A stretch of 64,000 bases of DNA from Prostheceraeus crozeri (taxonomy: Eukaryota > Platyhelminthes > Polycladida > Euryleptidae), in NCBI GenBank assembly GCA_907163375.1, contig CAJQUW010001470.1:124001-188000 (forward strand). The letters run 5' to 3'. Shown here piece by piece: positions 7,115 through 17,574 of this stretch. Both the position numbers and the translations under genes were made by a program. The notes beneath the pieces were generated by a model. The model did not search any database. It saw nothing but the letters and a program-made list of their open reading frames with translations, and was not told where the DNA came from. The stretch's first letter is position 1, and each line of letters begins with the position of its first letter.

Positions 7115-7640
7115 TTATGTCGTCCACGTTGGGTGGTTTTGGAATATATAGGATGGATTCCATATGCATGGAGAGAGAGGCTATTTTATTATCCTTGTGC
7201 CGGCCATAATATAGCCCATTCACTTTGAAAAGGATATCCCAAGTACCTTCTCCGAGCTCATCACATCTGATGGGTATTGAATGATCTCCATCCTTCTTAT
7301 AGTAAGTGCACCAATGTGATACTGGTAGGCAAATGTGATTACCATCCCAAATCTTTCTATAGGGAGTATCCTTGTCATCTCTCGCCTTCCAATCTTGAGC
7401 AAGAGGAGTAGGAATGTCCATATTTAATGTCACGTACTCCTCAATAATATCAAGTTGGTGGCGAATGTACGGACTCACGGGGATCAGTATGTAGTCCCCA
7501 TACTGATTGCGCATTATCTTGACATCCGTGGAAGGGAGCATTCCCGTTTGGAGTACTACGCTATGATCGTCATAACGCAAGACTTGTTTAAATTTACGCT
7601 GTAGCGGTGTAGGATTATGTACCTTGGTTGTTTCTTCCAC
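7026..7640 (-). CDS. Early-type Polinton protein, possibly ssDNA-binding
   Basis: At least 204 residues, with a body of alternating hydrophobic strands (GDYILIPVSPYIRHQLD, HICLPVSHWCTYY, TWDILFKVNGLYYGRHK) and a Lys-rich tail (KRKSEKNAASKRKSKKENY) like a nuclear localisation or DNA-binding tail. The frame opens at a GTG, so the true start probably lies upstream, at about 7.8 kb, just below the TATA box. I recall comparable proteins in virus-like invertebrate elements without a proven function. An OB-fold single-stranded-DNA-binding role is plausible but not demonstrated. It is the first gene of the minus-strand block. Confidence 0.55.
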   Translation of the reverse strand: MEETTKVHNPTPLQRKFKQVLRYDDHSVVLQTGMLPSTDVKIMRNQYGDYILIPVSPYIRHQLDIIEEYVTLNMDIPTPLAQDWKARDDKDTPYRKIWDGNHICLPVSHWCTYYKKDGDHSIPIRCDELGEGTWDILFKVNGLYYGRHKDNKIASLSMHMESILYIPKPPNVDDIIDQILNSSGTKRKSEKNAASKRKSKKENY

Positions 7641-7900
7641 TGGCCTCAGTTGTAGATGATCTGATCGTAGCGAACCTTGTAACGTTTGACCGCCATTTTG
7701 TCCTACTAGTGCAGAAGATGGAGTAGATGCCTGAAAATGAAAAAGATTGTATTAAGTTTACGTTCAAGGGAGGAGAGGGAGGAAAGTAGCGACTTACCAT
7801 TTTAGTTGGATAATAGAATAGGGAACTAGAGAGAGAGAAAATGTGCGTCCGTCACTCGTGTGATTCAACGATGGAATGATTCTCACTGTGGAAGGCTCGC

Positions 7901-7910
7901 TATTTATATA
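7901..7910 (-). promoter_or_regulatory. TATA box for the minus-strand gene block
   Basis: On the minus strand the bases read TATATAAATA, a near-consensus TATA box, about 100 bp upstream of the ATG at 7800. With usual spacing a transcript would start near 7870. It lies exactly where a promoter for the first gene of the Polinton block is expected, and the same element appears to encode a TBP-like protein. Confidence 0.6.
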
Positions 7911-7961
7911 GAAATGCTTGATTCTCATTGGATGATGATCCTCATTCGACAATAACATCAA

Positions 7962-8810
7962 GCTGATTCCAAATCTGAAATCCGTTTTCCAATCCGATGC
8001 TTCGTTTTGAAGCTACAGCCCAAAACGTCCCAAATTCTAACTCTGTCGTTTTTCGCCAATGTCCCAAACTCTTAAATGGCGTCTCACATCTAAACGAAGA
8101 CAGATAGGAACAAGCCGATTCTTTCAGTGAATTTGTCTCACTCTTAGCTTTCAAACGAGCTATGGCACGACAAAATCCGTCCACTAGAAGCCAAGATCGA
8201 AGCGAGTTCTCCACAGGGGGGGGGACGTCAGCGAAAATTTTTTCTCTCCGATTGCGTTCAAATTCACCATACCGATGCAGAATTTCACGCTGAATCCGAA
8301 TCTGGCCTCCGTTTTCTCATCCGATGGTTCGTTTGGGCGCTACACACCAAAACGTCCCAAATTCTAACTCTGTCGTTTTTTCGAAAAATGTTGAAAATTT
8401 TTTCTCACCGATTGCCTTGAAACTCACCATACAGATAGAGAATTTCACGCTGATTCCAAATCTGAAATCCGTTTTCCAATCCGATGCTTCGTTTTGAAGC
8501 TACAGCCCAAAACGTCCCAAATTCTAACTCTGTCGTTTTTCGACAATGTCCTAAAATCTTAAATGGCGTCTCACATCTAAACGAAGACAGATATGAACAA
8601 GCCGTTTGTTTCACTGAATTTGTCTCACTCTTAGCTTTCAAACGAGCTATGGCACGACAAAATCCGTCCACTAGAAGCCAAGATCGAAGCGAGTTCTCCA
8701 CAGGGGGGGGGACGTCAGCGAAAATTTTTTCTCTCCGATTGCGTTCAAATTCACCATACCGATGCAGAATTTCACGCTGAATCCGAATCTGGCCTCCGTT
8801 TTCACATCCA
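7962..8810. repeat. Mosaic of direct repeats, 487-bp period, with G-runs
   Basis: The stretch starting GCTGATTCCAAATCTGAAAT at 7962 recurs at 8449. A second match, TATGGCACGACAAAATCCG at 8161, recurs at 8648. Both give a period of 487 bp. A further partial copy (about 8330-8440) contains the same AACGTCCCAAATTCTAACTC core, so the unit is itself built from shorter related blocks of roughly 160 bp. Each long unit contains a run of eight or nine G followed by ACGTCAGCG. This may be a terminal or subterminal region of the Polinton or an independent satellite. Frames here have no protein likeness. Confidence 0.75.
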
Positions 8811-8919
8811 AGCACTCCTTCCACTCGAAACAGCCCATTTTACAACCCAACATTCAGCAGATTGCACGAAAAACATCACACACTATAGCCTCAAGACAAA
8901 TCCTGGCGGTCGCCCAAGT

Positions 8920-9050
8920 CCACCACGACACTCTGGCGTTCCAGAGGGGGGGAGTCAGCGAACATTTTGTGAACGTGAACCAACCTGGCCGGCACACCAC
9001 GACAGACCACAACCTCTGCCGTTCCAGAGGGGGGGGGCGCGCCGGTCGTA
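8920..9050. repeat. G-run motif repeats at the edge of the direct-repeat region
   Basis: Two copies of TCTGGCGTTCCAGAGG or CTCTGCCGTTCCAGAGG, each followed by a run of seven to nine G, lie at about 8931-8952 and 9012-9038. They are embedded in GC-rich sequence with CCACCACGACA / CACCACGACAGACC doublets. This is a short, degenerate tandem arrangement resembling the G-run blocks of the preceding repeats. No gene is seen. Confidence 0.45.
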
Positions 9051-9059
9051 AGTTCGCCG

Positions 9060-9695
9060 TTTTCTTACTACTCTTATTGAACCGAATTGACATTTTGGAC
9101 TCCATTATGTGGACCGATGAAGCCTACTTTTCCGTGAATGGGTATGTGCACCGAAAGAATTGTGTTATTTGGGGTGCAGAAAGACCCAAATTGACTGTTC
9201 AGTCAGCACTCCACTCTCCACAGGTGTGTGTTTGGATTGGATTTACTGCGAACACAATGCCTCCTCCTTACTTCTTCACTGGAACAGCGACAGGTGACAA
9301 CTATCGCTACATGTTGGAGAACCACGTTTTCCCGAACTGCATCGTAGACATCTGATTAATCAGGTGATATTCCAGCTAGATGGCGCGCCGCCTAATTTCT
9401 CGAAAGCGGCTAGGGATTTCTTGTCCGCTGAAATACCCGATACACGAATAATATCTCGAGGATTTCCCCAAGCATGGCCTCCTCGCTCACCAGATTTATC
9501 ACCTCTGGATTATTACCTGTGGGGTACAATGTTCACAATTTCGTTCCAAACAACTTGAACCAATTGAAAGAAAGAATCAAAGAAATCGCAAGAGGCATCG
9601 GTCAAGATGAGCTACAGCGTGCAGTTCATCATCTTCCACATAGACTAGAATGTGTTATTGATCAAGATTGTGGACCATTTGAACATTTGTTATGA
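9060..9695 (+). pseudogene. Broken Tc1/mariner-superfamily transposase (DD41D-like group)
   Basis: Plus-strand frames encode IMWTDEAYFSVNGYVHRKN, with the first catalytic Asp, and VIFQLDGAPPNFSKAARDF, with the second. They continue into WPPRSPDLSPLDYYLWG, where the third acidic position lies about 42 residues after the second. A C-terminal helix, DELQRAVHHLPHRLECVI, follows. This is the pattern of the IS630-Tc1-mariner group with a long second spacer. The N-terminal DNA-binding region is missing: upstream sequence switches abruptly into the G-run repeat region. A TGA near 9354-9356 interrupts between the first two blocks and a frameshift separates the third. It is a dead 5'-truncated copy. 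Confidence 0.8.
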
Positions 9696-9954
9696 TTCCT
9701 GATTTCTTAAATTTCTTGAAATAGCAGTTAATTCCGTGATAGGAAGTTTATCAAAAATTACATGATTTTTATGGAAACATAACTTGTTTTCTACTCTGAC
9801 TTAAAGAAAAAATTCAGTGAATAAGAAACTAATTTTGCACTTTTCACAAACCCCGGGTCATATCTGATCAAATAAATATAAATGTCTCGATATTTGAGCA
9901 AGTTTTGTCAATATGATGACAAAATGAAAAACAAACTGCGTGACTTTTGGCACA

Positions 9955-10575
9955 CACGGTATATGTAGGAAGAGTCTCGACTCAAAAATGTATCAAAAAT
10001 GTAATCTAATGAACTGGATCATAATGGAAGTCTTCATGAAAAAGTCAAGATCTTATAGTGTGGTCGTAGCTGAAATTTTATATTTTTAATTGAATTTTCA
10101 TCGGCATGAACTTATGATTCACTAAATTTATGTTTCACTTCTTGAATCTGAATAGTGATGTGCGTGGACTCATTTACATCTTTCAAAGTTAATTGAAATC
10201 ATTGTCTTTGACTCTGTTATTTGGCTCTACCAGTGGCAGGTTGTTTATGATATGATCACGCTTAAGAAGATTCTCTTGAGGTTCAGCATGAAAGCAATAG
10301 CAGGTCATCGAGTTGCTAATTTAACAGACATCACCTCTCCAAGGCTATCATGACACGGAGGATCTGTAAAATAATATCATTTCCTTCAGCATTACTATTA
10401 TGATCAGTCAACTCCGTTGTAATTTCTTCGAAACTGCATAAATGTGCATATCTTACATTTGGAAACAATTGCAACTGTATTCACCTCGAGTTCATTTAAT
10501 GAAATCGAAACTGTATACACATTGGGGATTAAATAAATGCTGATTTGCTACTCTACCTAATATACCTACTCTATG
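9955..10575. mobile_element. hAT-type MITE, copy 1 (left end eroded)
   Basis: This shares its course with the copies at 18043 and 34452: near its left end it has GGTATATGTAGGAAGAGTCT, and it ends with CTCTACCTAATATACCTACT CTATG. Internal blocks such as TTTATGTTTCACTTCTTGAA and TGATCAGTCAACTCCGTTGT are also common. The right end stops cleanly at 10575, but the left terminus does not match CATAGAGTA, so it is truncated or rearranged. No coding capacity. Confidence 0.7.
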
Positions 10576-10576
10576 G

Positions 10577-10810
10577 CAACAATGTATCCCGCATCCTGCA
10601 TCTATGCATGTAAAAGATAATTAACAAATGTCAGCTAGCGTATATCTGCTAATGTATTGCTATCCGCTTTTTTCCTACATTGCTGCCCAGACCATTTAAA
10701 TTACGCACAATAGTATTAACAAAGATTTTTTCGGACAACAATGTAGGACATTTTCTGGCACTGACGGGCCCTCAAATGTCCTACATTGCTGCCCTCAAAA
10801 ATCCATGTTA
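10577..10810. repeat. Interspersed repeat, 'CCTACATTGCTGCCC' family, copy 1
   Basis: Begins GCAACAATGTATCCCGC and contains TTTTTTCCTACATTGCTGCC and AATGTCCTACATTGCTGCCC. The same order of blocks recurs at about 58118-58440. The hAT-type MITE ends exactly at its edge, suggesting that the MITE jumped into an older copy of this repeat. No protein is encoded. Confidence 0.65.
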
Positions 10811-10919
10811 GTGTTGCATTATCCTGTTAGTGTAATCAATATCCTTCAAATATTACGACGGTAGGACAGTAGGCTGTCGATATCCCTTAGAAAAAATTTC
10901 TGCCATCACTCGCATTCTT

Positions 10920-11015
10920 TTGCACCGTTGGCTTGGCCTTTTGAGGAAGCTGTGAGTTCACTTCATCCGCAAAACTTCGGTTCGATTCCTTAACCGGGAG
11001 ATTGCGATTGAGGAA
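10920..11015 (+). repeat. Possible tRNA-derived SINE head
   Basis: Contains a perfect B-box-like GGTTCGATTCC at about 10979-10989. About 40 bases upstream is a weak A-box-like stretch around TTGGCTTGGCCTTTTGAGG. The spacing fits an internal RNA polymerase III promoter. No clear tail or target-site duplication is seen, so this is a tentative call. Confidence 0.35.
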
Positions 11016-13488
11016 TTAGGTGAGTTCATCATCATCACATATTTAAGAGTTTTGTCGACATGTTGAAAACCTTTGTTTTTGACTAATTTCAATTTCTGCC
11101 TGAAGCCGAAATAATTACTATTTCTCTAAGAGGTCGCCTTTATTACAAATCATCAAAACAATCAACAGAAAGTTGTTTTTGAAATGTGATGTTTTTGATG
11201 AAACATTTCAAAGATATTCTCGAATTTCATTAATCTGCTAGATCCTCATCAATAGCGGTTGTACAAATCTTCATCAACAATCATAGTTCCAGAGCACCGA
11301 TTCTCAGTACAATCATTTTGGGAAACGTAAATCTTCTTCCAAATCCCTTGCGTATTACTGATTATGATACACAATATTCGTCATGTAAATTTAGTCTGAA
11401 AAAACCGAAATCAGCTTACTCGCATTTACCAACAGAATGAAACAGTTCATTAATGAACAAGTCACATGATTTGCACTTTGAAAATTTTGATTGACATGGC
11501 TTGCTATCACTTTCGTTTTTAATTTTACAATAAGAGTTATTATTTTTACTAAATTTTTACAATAAGATAAATAGAAGCTTATGAATATAAGCTATAAAAA
11601 TTCGAAAGAGAAATCATAAAGATATACATGGACAATACATTTTCTTTCATTTCAATGAAACATATTTTCTTTATCTCAAAACATGATTGATATTTACGTT
11701 AAAAATTGATTTCTTAAAAGTTTTTGATAAAGATTATTTTATAATCTATAGTTCATCAGAAATATAATTACTTTTTCTGCAGATACTTATTCTGTGAAAT
11801 ATTTCAATTCATAGATATATAAGCTTCCATCATAATGTTTTGTATTCCTATGTGTATTGCTGTTTTCGTTTGAATAAGATTTTAGCAGATGAAGTTTTCT
11901 ATTGTAGTCTACTTCCATTTAGATTTGCTTGCGAGAATCCTATAGCCAGGGAACACTGGTGTCGCTGTCTACTATTGTTTGTCATGTTTGGCGGCTACAA
12001 CCTTTCATAGGATGAGTCTTTAGAATAATAAAACAGATTTCTGACAATCTTCACATCTTCACATCGTGTGCTGAAATATTCAAAATCGTTATTTCATTTT
12101 TAAGTTATAACATACTCACTGGATGGTCACTTCACATAAATATTTAGTCTGCCATTTTATTCTAATCAAAAGCATTGACTATTTCGGTGGTAGGATAGAT
12201 CAATTGGCGAAGGGCCACGATTCGCTATGGAAGTGCAGAAGATAAAGGAAGTGCCCCCCTTAGGAGATACTAGCCGTATCTTAGTGAGAGTTGCGAGTGT
12301 GTTAAGGCTGCCCCATCCCTCTAGCTCTCTAGCATGGCTGTCTGTCTCGGGTGGGACAAGGCTGAGTTAAAGTTTTCTTCCATTGTCAACTTCTTGTGTA
12401 AATTATATGTAGAGTATATTATAGAGTATATTTGCAAGTTAACTCATCCTTGACTGGAATCCTATACTAAATCAATGAGTGCATTTTTATATTTGGGTCA
12501 TAATTCACGAGTACTTGAACAGGAAAACAACAACTCCAATATTGTTTGTGTTTTTTGAATTTTTATTTGTTGAATTATTTGTTTGCTATGGATAGGCATC
12601 ATGCACGCTACAACGCATAAAGGTACATCTAATAATTTCACATATTTTTATAGCACTAGAATTTGAATTTTGGCATTTGATAGTCAATTGATTCAGATTA
12701 TAGCCTATTAATATACATAAGTGTTGACTATGTACTCCTACTACGTCTAACGAATGACTCAATTGAAAGTTGTATATAAGAGTCATTCCATGGTAATATG
12801 CACCACATTTTCACAATCATTCTTACAAATTTTCATTATCTAATAATCATAGCAAGTATTAAGATTTATATTATGTGCAATACAAAAAAAATGCACTATA
12901 TTAAAGCACAACCCTATACTAATTTCAGGCAGAATTCTTAAATAAATCGCTTTCATAGCTTTGATGCCAGAGGTTTCAAAATTGGTAGCGTACACGTACA
13001 TTCATGCGTGCCTACCTCACAGGATAAAATTCATTACTTTTATTTCTTGACTTGCTATAATTATTCCTGGTCTTCAAAGTAAAGCAATAAATTTAGACTG
13101 ATATGGCCTAGTTTTTGAGTGTTTCAGGAATTTTGAAGAGGAAGATTATCTGTTTTCCAGATTCCTCTCGTTAAGTTAGAGATCGAAAATAGAAACGTTG
13201 TACAGCAATGTATACACCACAGATAAGTCAACATCAGATCATTGATCTAATTACTCCTCTTTCGCTTAGATATTGCTTCTAAATGACATTAAGAAAATCG
13301 AAAGAACAGTTATCATAGCAAGACACAATGAAGAATGGAAGTGAAACACTTAATTTAGTACAATTCAGAGATAGCTTTATTGTTATTACTTTAACCAAAG
13401 TAATAGTTAGACTTTAGCATCCAGGAATTTCTACAAACTGGAGCCTGTCAATAAACTGTATATTAATTACTAGGAGAATCCACTAAAG
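11016..13488. other. Gene-free AT-rich stretch
   Basis: No coding pattern, RNA gene or clear repeat boundary was recognised in about 2.5 kb. Open frames are short and lack any protein likeness. The region around 12180-12330 is less AT-rich but carries no recognisable motif. Confidence 0.6.
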
Positions 13489-14797
13489 TAATGGATAGAA
13501 GGAAAACGTCACAAATCTCTCCCGAAATATATATAATGCCGAATAAACACACATTTTTGATTGCCTTCATGCGGAATTACCTTTGCTCTCGAACCCAATG
13601 TGTACGCTGGAAAGAAGATCGGAGCAGCATTATTCCTGTGATTAGTGGCATTCCTCAGGGCTCCTCGTTTGGCCCACTCGTTTTTGGATTTTTCATTTCC
13701 AGCCTTCAGTTATGCAATAATGAAGACATGCTATTGACGAAGTACGCCGATGATGTCTTATTGATGGCCAAAGTTAAGAAGACAGATTCATGCAGCAGGA
13801 TTGCCAGCGGCTATCAAGAGATCTTGAAGTGGACTGAGGCGAATATGATGAAAGTCAAGGAAGAGAAATGCCAACAATTCTTTGTCGCAAAGTCACAACA
13901 TCATGATTTTTCCAAGTTCATCATGCACGGAATTCCTTTAAAGAAAACACTCACGTTTCTCGGTGTAACTTTTGATGAGAAATTAAATTGGAACTTCCAT
14001 GTTGACAGTATCACAAAAAAAGCATCGTCGCGGTTATCAGTTTTAAGATATCTTAAACCCTTCCTGTCAAAGAACGAGCTCGTAATTGTGTACAACTGCA
14101 GTATAAGAAGCGTGCTAGAATATGCAACACCAGTCCTGTTCAACATCAGTGCAGTTTCCTCGCATCGGATGAACATTGTCCAGAACAGGGCCCATAGAAT
14201 AGTTTGTGGATCTTCTGATTGTCAATGTGGACATTTTCTTCCTCTAGAATATCGTCGACTCATGTTGTCTACCAAGCTGTTCAAATCGTTTATCAGTGAC
14301 CACTCTTATCCGCTTCACCATCTTTCTCCTGACATCAACCCGAACTCCAGATCTTTTCGAATGCCTGAATGCTCTTCAAAAATGAGACAAAATTCATTCA
14401 TTGTGGCCATGATACGCGCATTTAACCGAGGATTGTGCTGAATTTAGTGTGACTTTTCGTACTTGTTACCGGTATTGACTTTTTGACTTATGTAACTGAA
14501 ATCTTTTTATGTCGGCCTCACGATTTTCAGTGTTGAGGCTTGTTTAAAATATACGATTATTATTATTATTATTATTATTATTATAAGGTTTAAGTAAAAA
14601 TATAATACAGGTAAAATCGGCAAACGTTTCGCGTCCAGACGCTTGGTTACTGCCTTACTAAATGATTCTAACAGTAGGTGCAACAACACCCTCGTTTGCC
14701 GATTTTACCTGTATTATATTTCTACTTAAACCTTTGTGTTTATTCGGCATTATATATATTTCGGGAGAGATTTGTGACGTTTTCCTTTTATCCATTA
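13489..14797. mobile_element. Hairpin MITE split by a LINE insertion
   Basis: The left arm (from TAATGGATA at 13489, through AACGTCACAAATCTCTCCCG, to GAATAAACACA ending at 13551) has its reverse complement at about 14734-14797. The middle of the hairpin, AAGGTTTAAGTA at 14585 and its complement TACTTAAACCTT near 14735, lies on the other side of the LINE insert. Removing 13552-14584 leaves a perfect-looking fold-back element of about 275 bp with a loop containing CGTCCAGACGC. No coding capacity of its own. Confidence 0.85.
13552..14584 (+). mobile_element. 5'-truncated non-LTR retrotransposon (jockey/CR1-like LINE) with RT domain
   Basis: The plus-strand frame to the TGA at 14439-14441 encodes a reverse transcriptase segment. 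It contains GIPQGSSFGPLVFGFFIS, then the catalytic KYADDVLLMAKV, then FLGVTFDEKLNWNFHVDSI and the C-terminal SVLEYATPVLFNI. That order (palm motifs B, C, D/E, then an HxxxI thumb block) is that of jockey/CR1-type LINEs. About 300 residues remain; the endonuclease and N-terminal RT are lost to 5' truncation. The 3' end carries a (TTA)n microsatellite tail. The first 20 or so residues of the open frame belong to the hairpin MITE it inserted into, so the apparent start codon is an artefact. No stop interrupts the RT part. Confidence 0.88.
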
Positions 14798-14799
14798 TG

Positions 14800-17399
14800 C
14801 GCCTCCCGCCTCAAGCCATTAAAGTAACTGCATCATCAAATGTTAAAAAGCAATGGAACAGGATAAAACTTTTGAGTTTTTAATTATGCCGCACTCACTG
14901 ATGACAAAATGTCATGAGGACGTAAAGCATTTTTGATAAAAGATATGCGACCTCAACGATAAATTTAATCCATGCATAGCTTAGAATATAGGTCAAATTA
15001 GCACTAATATTTGATATATGTGTAAAGAGGGCCATGATCAATTCACGATAGCCTGCAAAATTTTTGCCTGTTAGTTGGAAGAGCACCACTAACCTAAATG
15101 GGAGATCTGAAAGCTAAATATATGATACTCCTAGTAATATCAATATTATCTTTTTCAACCCTGGGTTTGAGTCTTGGGTTTTTACCCAAGTTTGTGGAAA
15201 AGCTTGGGGTTCACACCCAACCCATGTTTTTACCCAACCTTGCTCTCATTGACGCTTAATGCTTCAGCCAACACTGCTTTTCAGTAAAACAATAAACTGT
15301 ATACTTCATTCTATGTAACTGACTATACTGCTCTTCAATGCACTAAACATACATGTTTCATTTTGTAGCAATCAAGACTTCGCATGATCAAGGAAAATAC
15401 TCGTACTTGAGATAGAACATCAAAAACTTAATTTATTGCAATAAGATTCAATCCAAATTCAACTATGAAAGGCGCTATCTTTCTCTGAGTAAACTATTCT
15501 TGTATTGATCAAACGTCACAAAAAATTTTGGTCATACTGCTTCGGTTATTTGTCCTGTTCTGTATTGCGTAGGCTATCAGATTATGCTCATTTGACAACA
15601 TGATCAACAGATCATAGACGAGACATTCTGCTGAATAGGCTTTCCACTATGTGGGTTTTCAACATTGATTTTTATGTAGATTTTGCGTCAGTGGTCAATA
15701 GATGGTCCGATGAATGATGCTGATGAATATTTATGCTTCAAAATGCAGTGTTAGAACCTAGGACAAAATATGTAGTGAATATCCAATCAGCAAACGCATC
15801 GCTCACCACCGGTAATGATAGAGTACTACTTTCTGACCAATGTTGAGATCGATTTAGAAAATCAATTAAACAATTATGAATAATTTTCTGGTCAACGATT
15901 TTCTTTCAACCGGCTAGCCTCTTCCATCCCTGAATGTGAGTAAAATGCAGTTTTAATGAAATCTTATATCAATGCAATTTCTTCTCACTGAATGTGCAAA
16001 ACTATGATTAATTTTGAAATAATGTACGTGTATATTGTCTGTAAATGGCATGTATCAAAATATAGGTACTTTCATTCTTTTCAAAACTGTACAAAATGAG
16101 GAGACACAGTCTGTCCACAAATTCTCAACGCTTGAAATGTTATTTACATAATTCTTGTCATGCACTTTAGTTTTAATAACTTCGTCTCACTTATTAGTCC
16201 ACTTATTGACAGGTTTGATTTCTATTAACCCTATTAACGTTGGGGTTTGGGGAATCGGCAACTCTGTTTCTAATATTCGTCGTGGACCCTCTAAAATTAA
16301 ACTGCATATTTATGCTCCCATGGCCCAATTGCCAGAAGTTTATATACTTTCAAATTGCTTTGTAAAACTTATATAAAACGCAAATATCTTCAAAATGAGA
16401 ATCATCTTTAGAATAGTTATTTAGTCATTTAGTTTATATTTAGTTATTCAATAAATCAAGGGGCATAAGACAGTTCAGCCAACCTATATGCCAGACATGA
16501 ATGAAATAAAGGCTTGGAAAATTAGTTAGATTACTTTTAGCTTACATGTATGCAACTTTTGAAGATATTTGTAGCAGTTCCACATCAATGCTGCATTTTT
16601 CTGTTCAATTTATCTTGATATGAAAATTATGAGAACCCTATCTAAGTCTAAGTCCTATAGATGTACACTGAAGAGTACTCTATCAGGTACACATTCACTT
16701 CACAATTGAGCGGTGTTCATTTCAATAAAAATTTCTACATTTCATATATCATACATATGCATGAGTTTTCTCTTCAAGTAGCTCTTCAAGCAGATTCTTT
16801 CAGTATCAGTCTTGCACAAACATTTAAAGGAACATAACTGCGTCCTTATATGGACTTTCGAAATCAAATTCTAACAGAACTTGAAATTGGTCAAAACTGT
16901 TTGATAACTGGGAATTTGAAATGCGTTGTCATTCATGGCACCAAGATAATCGATTTATAGCACGTGAGTACCAGTACGAATGAAGAGGACAAGAACTTTT
17001 GTTCCGTGATATCACTTAATCCTGAACATGCTGAATAATGCTCCAGAAATAGTAAACTGTGGTCTACTCCACAATCCTGGGCTGTTAAATTACAGATGTG
17101 AAGCGGTCAAATTCAAACTAATGTGCATTACAAGTATCTTAGCATTAATCATGTGTCTCAGTACTGGGAACAAGATATTTTCAAATAAAACAAGTCTCTT
17201 CGGCACTTGTAATAATAAAAAATGCATAGTAATAAAATCGCAAATTTTGTTAGCTTTCAATGTCCTGGTCTCACATGTCGCATGCATGTTTTGCCTAAAA
17301 ATCATGCGAAAATCGCAATGATATTTGTGGACAGAGTGATCATACCTTATCTAAAATGGAAATGAAGTGAATCTATTACAAATGCAAAGGGATTTGTTC
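14800..17399. other. Gene-free stretch downstream of the LRRC74-like gene
   Basis: No gene is recognised. A short region near 15160-15240 contains repeated, partly complementary TGGGTTTTTACCCA-type words. The rest is AT-rich single-copy-looking sequence with short meaningless frames. It would contain the 3' UTR of the minus-strand host gene just below 17400. Confidence 0.55.
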
Positions 17400-17574
17400 T
17401 CATTTAGGTTTATTTGGTTTTAGTGCATTGAGAATGGTCAAGGCTTTCACCGCTGCTCCCATATATTGTCCATGGGAAGTCTGATTAGGATTGCCACCCC
17501 GGTTTGCTTCTTTCTGCTTCTTGATCGCTTTCGCTTTCACATCCTTGAATTCCTGATTGATATTAAGAATTTCA
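17400..17574 (-). CDS. LRRC74-like: LRRC74-like gene, last coding exon
   Basis: A 175-bp exon after the acceptor TTTGTTTTACAG. Its first codons complete the second EF loop (S-E) and continue ILNINQEFKDVKAKAIKKQK, then a Gly/Asn-rich stretch and NALKPNKPK before TGA at 17402-17400. No polyadenylation signal was pinned down. Confidence 0.85.

Larger units (their letters stand above)
1..7940. mobile_element. Polinton/Maverick-type (adintovirus-like) element, left end outside window
   Basis: A tightly packed block of genes, nearly all on the minus strand, carries the hallmark set of Polintons: adenovirus-type protease, double-jelly-roll major capsid protein, retroviral-type integrase and a packaging ATPase, together with small basic core-like proteins. 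Intergenic gaps are a few bases and several genes overlap, which is virus-like. Within the window the frames look whole, so the copy looks young or recently active. No protein-primed DNA polymerase gene is seen; it would be expected beyond position 1. Neither terminal inverted repeat can be defined: the left end is outside the window, and the right boundary near 7.9-8.8 kb merges with a direct-repeat region. The element is treated as a fossil virus-like copy. Confidence 0.9.

Noticed and set aside
7615-7800. A separate small gene at the top of the Polinton block
   Set aside because: It looks like the 5' part of the neighbouring gene's transcript region rather than an independent protein.
7942-8853. 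Open frames across the 487-bp repeat region on both strands
   Set aside because: They arise because a repeat unit happens to lack stops; the products repeat themselves and resemble no protein.
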